DNA from: Mycetocola zhadangensis
Lineage (GTDB): Bacteria; Actinomycetota; Actinomycetes; Actinomycetales; Microbacteriaceae
Length of the DNA stretch: 64,000 nucleotides
Assembly (NCBI RefSeq): GCF_003668565.1
Contig: NZ_RCWJ01000001.1
Coordinates: 1-64,000 of the forward strand
Direction: 5' to 3'
Numbering within the stretch: position 1 is the stretch's first letter; each line of letters opens with the position of its first letter. The position numbers were made by a program, and so were the translations under genes. Under the pieces are notes generated by a model. That model saw only the letters and a program-made list of their open reading frames with translations, had not been told where the DNA came from and ran no database searches. Below, in pieces: positions 58,203 to 64,000 of the stretch.

Positions 58203-61200
58203 ATGCGCCTCAAACTGACCTATGCCCGCCCGACGGGTGCCCGCGACGACATCATCGTCACAACGGATGCCGGAGCGACCATCGCCGAGGTTGCCTCGAC
58301 AATCGCGCGGGTCGACCCCGCCGAAGCGTTGCCCAGGGATGGGAACTACACGCTTCAGGCGGCGCTGCCGGGGCACTCGGAGTGGTTGGCGCTTCCGCCG
58401 GACGCTCCCGTGGGGGAGTCATGGATCGGCTCGGGTGCAACAGTGCACATCTCCGACGCTGGCAAATACTTTTCCCAGGCGAAAACGGGGCACGCGCCGA
58501 CACTCGCGACGATCACGGTGCTCTCCGGTCCGGAGGTGGGCCGCAGCATCCCGCTCACCGCAGGCAGTTGCACGGTCGGTCGCGACGAGTCCTGCGAGAT
58601 TGTTCTCGACGACAAGATGGTCTCGAAAAAGCACGCGCGGCTTGAGGTCGGAGACGCCGTTGACGTCGTCGACCTGGGGTCGGCGAACGGTGTCGAGGTA
58701 GACGGCGGTATCGTCGCCCGGCTGCGTGTCACCGAGACGGAGACGATTCGCCTCGGCGACACGGAACTGCGAATCGCCCTGCACGAGTCCGTCGCCGAAG
58801 CCGGGGTCGCTCCGAAGGCCGGACCCATCTTCTTCAACCGGTCGCCGAAGGTGGAGCAGCGGTACGCCGGCCAGGAGTTCACGGCTCCCGAGGTGCCCGC
58901 CGAGAAGGAACCACAACCGTTCCCGCTGCTGGCGATGCTCACCCCCATGCTCATGGGTGGTGCGCTATTCATGCTGACCAAAAACCCGATGTCGCTCATC
59001 TTCGTCGCCATGACACCGCTGATGCTCATTGGTAACTACATCACCAGCAAGCGCCGCGACAAGAAAGCTCTCAAGAAGGCGATCGCCAAGTTCGACACTC
59101 GGCTGGCAGACCTCGACGAGCGGCTGCAGAAGGAGAGCGTCACCGAGCGCGTGCTGCGCCTCGCCGAGGCTCCATCAACGGCTGAAGCGCTTGACGGCGC
59201 CATGCGGCGCGGCTCGCTCCTCTGGACCCGACGTCCGGAGCACTGGTCCTTCCTCAACGTGCGGCTCGGCGTCGGGTCGATGACGTCGCGCAACTCGATC
59301 AAGTCGAGCGAGCACGGAGACCTTCTGCCCAAGTTCCAGGAACGACTTGAAGCACTGATCGAGAAGAATAAGTACGTCGCCGGCGTGCCCATCATCGACA
59401 ACCTTCACGACTCCGGTGCCCTCGGCATCGCCGGTTCCCCCTCGGCCGCGATCGGCTCGCTCAACTCGATCCTCGTGCAGCTCACCGCTCTGCACTCTCC
59501 GTCAGAACTCGCGGTCGCCGCCATGGTGACCCCGCAGTGGTCCGACCAGTTGGCCTGGCTCAAGTGGATCCCGCACACCTCCTCACCGCACTCGCCGATT
59601 GAGGGCATTCACCTCGCTGACAGCGCCGGTAGTGCGGCCAACCTCATGTCGGCTCTCGAGGAGATCATCCAGTCTCGTATTGCCGAGCAGAAGGCCAAGC
59701 TGCAGCGCCGAGGTGCCATGGCGCAGAAGGCCGCTGCGCTCGAACGCGGCGCCGATGTGGGCGAGTCCAAGGACGAGGGCTTCCAGGCTCCGCTTCCTGC
59801 CATCGTTGTGCTCATCGCCGACGACGTCTCGGTCGACCGGGCACGACTCGTGCAACTCGCCGAAGTGGCAGCGGATGCCGGTGTCTACCCGATCTGGATG
59901 GCTCGCGACGTCCCAGCCCTTCCCGCCGTCTGCCGCACGTACCTGTCCGTGCCAGACGATGACGGCTTCGCAACCGTCGGCTATGTCCGCATTGGCGAGG
60001 CGATCACCGATGTGGTCACGGAGCTTATCGACCCGCAGACGGCGCTCGACTATGCCCGCCGGATGGCGCCCGTCATCGACGCCGGTGCCCTTGTCTCAGA
60101 CTCCAGCGACCTGCCACGTTCCGTTTCCATGGTGGCGCTTCTCGGCCATGACCTTGTTGAGCACAGTGACGCGGTCATCGACCGTTGGCGCCAGAACACC
60201 TCGATTCACGACCGCACCCCCGGTGTCGAGCCGAAGAAGCGCCGTGCGGGCAAGCTCCGCGCGACCATCGGTTCGGCGGGCGTCGATGCTATGCACCTCG
60301 ACCTCCGCACCCAGGGGCCGCACGCCCTCGTGGGTGGAACCACCGGTTCCGGTAAGAGTGAGTTCCTTCAGGCCTGGGTTCTTGGCATGGCCGCGGAGTA
60401 TAGTCCCGACCGCGTCACGTTCCTTTTTGTTGACTACAAGGGCGGATCCGCTTTCGCCGATTGCGTGAGCCTCCCGCACTGTGTTGGCCTCGTCACCGAC
60501 CTGAGCCCGCACCTGGTGCGCCGCGCACTGACCAGCCTCCGCGCTGAATTGCATTTCCGCGAGCACCTGCTCAACCGGAAGAAGGCCAAGGACCTGCTCG
60601 AGCTCGAAAAGCGTGGCGACCCAGACAGCCCGCCTGCCCTCGTCCTCGTCATCGACGAGTTCGCGGCGCTCGCCGGAGAGGTCCCGGAGTTCGTCGACGG
60701 TGTCGTCGACATCGCCCAGCGCGGCCGCTCGCTCGGCATTCACCTGATCATGGCAACCCAGCGTCCCGCCGGCGTGATCAAGGACAACCTGCGCGCGAAC
60801 ACCAACCTGCGCATCGCCCTTCGTATGGCGGACGAGTCTGACAGCACCGACGTCGTCGGCGTCAAGGACGCAGCACACTTCGACCCGGCCATCCCAGGTC
60901 GTGGTCTCGCGAAGACCGGTCCGGGCCGCCTGCAGACCTTCCAGTCCGCCTACGCTGGCGGCTGGACCTCACGAGAGCCCGAACGCCCCGGCATCGATGT
61001 GACCGAACTCCGGTTCGGCGCGCAGGCCCGCTGGGAGGAACCCGGTCGCGGCGATGTCGACGAATCGCGCGACCTCGGTCCGACAGATCAGCAGCGGCTC
61101 GTGGCATCGATCGTCCAGGCCGCCGACCAGGCTCGCATTCCCGCCCCGCGTCGACCATGGCAGGATGAACTCGCGCCGGCGTACGACCTTGGCAAGCTGC

Positions 61201-62747
61201 GCCAGCGTACTGACGCGCAGCTGTTGCTCGGCGTGAGCGACCTGCCCGAGAAGCAGCTACAGCTTCCGGTCTATTTCTCCCCGGATGTCGATGGTCACCT
61301 CGTCATCTATGGCACCGGCGGCTCGGGCAAGAGCACGGTCCTTCGAACGCTGGCGACCGCAGCGGCAATCACCCCCCGCGGTGGACCTGTCGAGGTGTAC
61401 GGACTCGATTTCGGTGGCGGAAGCCTGCGCATGCTGCAGGACCTCCCGCACGTCGGGTCGATCATCAATGGGGACGACACCGAGCGGGTGATCCGCCTCA
61501 TGCGCCAGCTCAAGCAGGAACTCGAGGCCCGCGGACCGCGCTTTGCCGAAGCAAACGCCTCCTCGATCGTCGACTATCGACGCCTCGCCAATCGACCAAC
61601 CGAAAGACGAATCCTCCTGCTGATCGACGGGTTCCAGAACTTCCGCTCTGAGTTCGAAATTCCGGCAGGTCGATCGCAGTGGTACGGGGTGTTCTCCGAC
61701 ATCATCTCTGGCGGACGCCAGCTCGGCATGCACGTCGCCTTTACAGCGGACCGCACCGGCTCTGTACCCAGCTCGATCAGCTCGAGCGTTCAGCGTCGTG
61801 TCGTACTTCGGCTCGCCGACGAGACCGCGTACGCGATGGTCGACGTGCCCGGAGACATCCTCTCGACATCGTCGCCAGCTGGCCGCGCCATTGTCGACGG
61901 CGAGGAGACCCAGATCGCCGTCCTCGGCGGATCGTCGTCGCTCTCCGACCAGTCCGTCGCCACCAAGGGACTCGCAGCGGCCATGACCCGTGCCGGTGTG
62001 ATTCCCGCTCAGCCGGTGCGTTCGCTGCCGAAGGAATACCCGGTGAGCGACTTGCCCACCCGAGTCGGCTCGTTCCCCGCCATCGGCATCAGCGACGAGG
62101 ACCTCGGACCAACAGGTATCGAACTCGTCGGCACTTTCCTCATCTCGGGCCCGCCGGCGAGCGGTCGCACAACGGCGCTCCGAGGAATCGTCCAGTCGAT
62201 CGCGCGGTTCGATCCAGAGGTGCGGCTGTACTACATCGGAAACAAGCGATCGCCCGTCTCTCGTGACCCGCGGTTCATTTCCGCAGCTGTGGCTATCGAG
62301 GATGCGGCGACGCTCGCAAAGGAGCTTCTCGCTGCGATTGTCGACCCAGACACCGAGGGCACCATTGCGGTCGTTGTCGAGCAGATCGGTGACTTCCTTC
62401 AGACAGCGGCAGACAACCCGATCGTCGATATGATCCGGGCGATCAAGCGCAGCGACCACTTCATCGTGGCCGAGGCCGAGTCGAGCTCCTGGTCGAGCTC
62501 GTGGCCGTTGCTCGGCGAGTTCAAGAACGCGCGCAGAGGACTCCTGCTGCAGCCGGAGACCATCGATGGTGACATCGTGCTCAAGACGAGCCTGCCGCGG
62601 ATGCAGCGTGCCGAATTCCCGCAGGGCCGTGGTGTGCTGGTTTCGGGCGGAAAGTTTGCCCGAGTGCAGCTGCCGCTCGCGGTCGAAGAGGCAGAGAAGG
62701 CTGATGGGGAGTGGTCCCCATCGACGAGTGGGTTCGTCCTCAGTTAG
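58203..62747 (+). CDS. Type VII secretion ATPase, EssC/EccC-like, with N-terminal FHA domain
   Basis: The 1514-residue protein has an N-terminal EssC-like region, an FHA phosphopeptide-binding domain (about 100-190: SCTVGRDESCEIVLDDKMVS and SANGVEVDG), two transmembrane segments near 241-279, and three FtsK/SpoIIIE ATPase domains: Walker A GGTTGSGKSE near 710, GTGGSGKST near 1037 and a degenerate GPPASGRTT near 1315 in which Lys is Arg. Walker B in domain 1 is LVLVIDEFAAL. It recognises and pumps WXG100-type substrates through the type VII system. The architecture matches Firmicutes EssC more than mycobacterial EccC. ATG 58203 follows AGGGACG; WXG100 follows. Confidence 0.9.
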   Translation: MRLKLTYARPTGARDDIIVTTDAGATIAEVASTIARVDPAEALPRDGNYTLQAALPGHSEWLALPPDAPVGESWIGSGATVHISDAGKYFSQAKTGHAPTLATITVLSGPEVGRSIPLTAGSCTVGRDESCEIVLDDKMVSKKHARLEVGDAVDVVDLGSANGVEVDGGIVARLRVTETETIRLGDTELRIALHESVAEAGVAPKAGPIFFNRSPKVEQRYAGQEFTAPEVPAEKEPQPFPLLAMLTPMLMGGALFMLTKNPMSLIFVAMTPLMLIGNYITSKRRDKKALKKAIAKFDTRLADLDERLQKESVTERVLRLAEAPSTAEALDGAMRRGSLLWTRRPEHWSFLNVRLGVGSMTSRNSIKSSEHGDLLPKFQERLEALIEKNKYVAGVPIIDNLHDSGALGIAGSPSAAIGSLNSILVQLTALHSPSELAVAAMVTPQWSDQLAWLKWIPHTSSPHSPIEGIHLADSAGSAANLMSALEEIIQSRIAEQKAKLQRRGAMAQKAAALERGADVGESKDEGFQAPLPAIVVLIADDVSVDRARLVQLAEVAADAGVYPIWMARDVPALPAVCRTYLSVPDDDGFATVGYVRIGEAITDVVTELIDPQTALDYARRMAPVIDAGALVSDSSDLPRSVSMVALLGHDLVEHSDAVIDRWRQNTSIHDRTPGVEPKKRRAGKLRATIGSAGVDAMHLDLRTQGPHALVGGTTGSGKSEFLQAWVLGMAAEYSPDRVTFLFVDYKGGSAFADCVSLPHCVGLVTDLSPHLVRRALTSLRAELHFREHLLNRKKAKDLLELEKRGDPDSPPALVLVIDEFAALAGEVPEFVDGVVDIAQRGRSLGIHLIMATQRPAGVIKDNLRANTNLRIALRMADESDSTDVVGVKDAAHFDPAIPGRGLAKTGPGRLQTFQSAYAGGWTSREPERPGIDVTELRFGAQARWEEPGRGDVDESRDLGPTDQQRLVASIVQAADQARIPAPRRPWQDELAPAYDLGKLRQRTDAQLLLGVSDLPEKQLQLPVYFSPDVDGHLVIYGTGGSGKSTVLRTLATAAAITPRGGPVEVYGLDFGGGSLRMLQDLPHVGSIINGDDTERVIRLMRQLKQELEARGPRFAEANASSIVDYRRLANRPTERRILLLIDGFQNFRSEFEIPAGRSQWYGVFSDIISGGRQLGMHVAFTADRTGSVPSSISSSVQRRVVLRLADETAYAMVDVPGDILSTSSPAGRAIVDGEETQIAVLGGSSSLSDQSVATKGLAAAMTRAGVIPAQPVRSLPKEYPVSDLPTRVGSFPAIGISDEDLGPTGIELVGTFLISGPPASGRTTALRGIVQSIARFDPEVRLYYIGNKRSPVSRDPRFISAAVAIEDAATLAKELLAAIVDPDTEGTIAVVVEQIGDFLQTAADNPIVDMIRAIKRSDHFIVAEAESSSWSSSWPLLGEFKNARRGLLLQPETIDGDIVLKTSLPRMQRAEFPQGRGVLVSGGKFARVQLPLAVEEAEKADGEWSPSTSGFVLS

Positions 62748-62805
62748 GTTGTTCACGTGGGGACGATCCAGACGGGATCTCCAAACCAAGGATTGGACTA
62801 TCACC

Positions 62806-63102
62806 ATGGCAAACATCAACGTAACCTTCAACGACCTCAAGGCTGCTTCCGGTCAGATCATCACGGGCAAGGGTGCGCTCGAAGACAAGATCAACGAGCT
62901 GCAGCGCCTCGTGACCGACCTCGTGTCGAGCGGCTTCGTCACCGACCAGGCGTCCGGCGCGTTCCAGGAATCCTTCACCACCTTCACGCAGGGTGCTACC
63001 CAGGCAGTCGGCGGTGCACAGGGCATGGCTGACTACCTCACCAAGGCAGCCAACTCGCTCGAAAGCGCAGACGCCGAACTGGCCAACGCCATCCGCGGCT
63101 AA
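62806..63102 (+). CDS. WXG100-family type VII secretion protein lacking the WxG
   Basis: The 98-residue protein has the hairpin-of-two-helices pattern and size of ESAT-6/WXG100 proteins. At the turn, where WxG is expected, it reads SSGFVTDQASGAFQ, so the tryptophan is absent though SGF keeps the Gly. A C-terminal secretion-type YxxxD/E-like signal occurs as YLTKA then ESADAE. It is encoded 58 bp after the EssC-like ATPase, the usual order. A hairpin follows the gene. It is presumably the principal exported partner protein. Confidence 0.78.
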   Translation: MANINVTFNDLKAASGQIITGKGALEDKINELQRLVTDLVSSGFVTDQASGAFQESFTTFTQGATQAVGGAQGMADYLTKAANSLESADAELANAIRG

Positions 63103-63116
63103 GGCCTCACAGCTTC

Positions 63117-63151
63117 TTCGGGGAGGGTCGGCGCTGCCGCCCCTCCCCGAA
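63117..63151 (+). terminator. Hairpin/partial terminator after the WXG100-like gene
   Basis: TTCGGGGAGGG (63117-63127) and CCCTCCCCGAA (63141-63151) form a perfect 11-bp stem with a 13-nt loop followed by TCTCTTTCACTTTTC. It would give more of the WXG100-like protein than of the genes after it. Confidence 0.7.
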
Positions 63152-63188
63152 TCTCTTTCACTTTTCTCCAACTCTCCGGGGGTTTTTC

Positions 63189-63512
63189 ATGAGCGGGCAG
63201 CTCATCGTCAAGGGTCAACTTCTCAAGCAGACGCAGATCGACCTGCAGTCGATCCTGACCGAGTTTGAGGGGGCCGAAAAGTTCAGCGAAGCCGTCGCGG
63301 ACCTGACGGGTCACCCGCGCCTCGCTGGCCGGGTGAGAGACTTCGCATCGAGCTGGAACATCAAGCGCGATGAAACGATCGAATCGGTGAAGGCAATCAA
63401 AGACAGCGTCGGCTCGATCGCTGACACCTTCACGCAACTTGACGCGGACCTGGCCAAGGCCCTGACCAAGACCTCCGGAACGCCGATTCCGGGCGTGCCA
63501 AGTGCCTCCTAG
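63189..63512 (+). CDS. Small helical type VII-associated protein
   Basis: The 107-residue protein is mostly helical with an SSWNIKRDETIE segment that resembles the WXG-type turn region, and it lies between the WXG100-like gene and a probable toxin. It may be a second secretion partner or chaperone dedicated to that toxin, inferred from position. GGGGG precedes ATG 63189. Confidence 0.55.
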   Translation: MSGQLIVKGQLLKQTQIDLQSILTEFEGAEKFSEAVADLTGHPRLAGRVRDFASSWNIKRDETIESVKAIKDSVGSIADTFTQLDADLAKALTKTSGTPIPGVPSAS

Positions 63513-63556
63513 CGGCCACCTTTCGCTTTTCCCCTCGACAGTAAGGTCGTAAATCG

Positions 63557-64000
63557 ATGTCCTTCCCTGAAATCACAGGCGATCCAAGCCAGCTGAAGGT
63601 GTACGCCACCCGCTATTTGAATCTGGCTGATGCCATTCAAAACGCGTCCGCCACGCTGAAAGCAGTTGGCGAAAACTCCGACGGAAACAGGTCGAAGGCT
63701 GTCGACGAAATCCGGGTCCAAGCCAAAAAAAGCGCGGAGAGCATCGGCAAAGCGGAACGCCGCTACCGTACGACCGCGACGGCGCTGAGCACATACGCAA
63801 CGGCACTCGAAGACGCGCAGGCCGAGGCTGCCGAAGCTCGGGTTGCCCATGAAGGCGCAAGTCAGAATCACGCTGCAGCACAGGCGAAAGCCGACGAATT
63901 TGCGGACAAGGCAGCGATTCCGGGCGAAGCTCAGGCAGCCGACAGCCACTCGCAGACGGTGTGGAGTGGGCAGGCAAGCACTTTCGCGGCAGCGGCTTCG
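63557..64000 (+). CDS. Probable type VII-secreted polymorphic toxin, N-terminal part (truncated by window edge)
   Basis: An open reading frame begins with ATG at 63557 after an AAGGTCG and stays open to the window end (148 residues). The start resembles the T7SS-signal domain of actinobacterial polymorphic toxins: a short MSFPEITGDPSQLK beginning, then long helices with YATRYLNLADAIQNASATL and a heptad-rich ALSTYATALEDAQAEAAEA. The toxin domain and any immunity gene lie outside the window. Confidence 0.55.
   Translation, partial: MSFPEITGDPSQLKVYATRYLNLADAIQNASATLKAVGENSDGNRSKAVDEIRVQAKKSAESIGKAERRYRTTATALSTYATALEDAQAEAAEARVAHEGASQNHAAAQAKADEFADKAAIPGEAQAADSHSQTVWSGQASTFAAAAS

Noticed and set aside
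61257-62840. 527-residue minus-strand reading frame opposite the EssC-like gene
   Set aside because: No recognisable domain, and the sense strand has three clear ATPase motifs.

Overview
The window is chromosomal DNA from a high-GC Gram-positive bacterium, most likely a member of the Microbacteriaceae (Actinomycetota). The evidence is the roughly 100-nt insertion in 23S rRNA that is diagnostic for Actinobacteria (near 215-320), GC-rich codon use, RpoB/RpoC of actinobacterial type, leaderless-type promoters, a linked lhr-nei2 pair, and the absence of outer-membrane partners in the type IV pilus operon. No insertion sequence, prophage, CRISPR array or tRNA gene was seen.

Layout. 1-2060: 3' half of a 23S rRNA gene, a 5S rRNA gene and two consecutive terminators. 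2106-28000: mostly housekeeping and small accessory genes: an FBP/FusB-like treble-clef protein, the DNA-repair pair nei2-lhr, an esterase, a Nudix-like protein, an acetyltransferase, a DEAD-box RNA helicase, EVE, ComB-like, DUF427 and CGNR proteins, a GH13 glycosidase, a LuxR regulator, a methyltransferase plus TrxR-like flavoprotein divergent from an XRE-cupin regulator, DUF1697/SprT/TPR genes, a PQQ-type sugar dehydrogenase with a spermidine-synthase-like protein, and the pxpABC 5-oxoprolinase operon. This part ends in a 600-bp higher-order tandem repeat next to an AbiEi/DUF559 nuclease-like gene.

28111-35783: rpoB and rpoC, both with TTG starts, behind a good sigma-70-type promoter and followed by a strong terminator. 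35935-37387: two tandem paralogous surface proteins, one a lipoprotein and one membrane anchored. 37388-41091: a structured 515-bp intergenic region and a large M66 (StcE/mucinase-like) metallopeptidase lipoprotein on a long Pro-rich stalk. 41097-41290: a cluster of stable hairpins. 41343-53883: a complete monoderm type IV pilus operon in the order pilB-pilT-pilC-pilin-three minor pilin-like genes-pilD-pilM-pilN-pilO, closed by a terminator.

54109-56474: a polar amino-acid (probably cystine) ABC importer. 56565-64000: two membrane proteins, an EssC/EccC-like FHA-FtsK ATPase, a WXG100-like protein without the WxG tryptophan, a second small helical protein, and the start of a probable type VII-secreted polymorphic toxin that runs off the window edge.

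The most unusual parts are the pilus locus with its adjoining mucinase-like lipoprotein and hairpin array, the type VII locus, and the higher-order repeat. All assignments come from reading sequence motifs. No database search was run.
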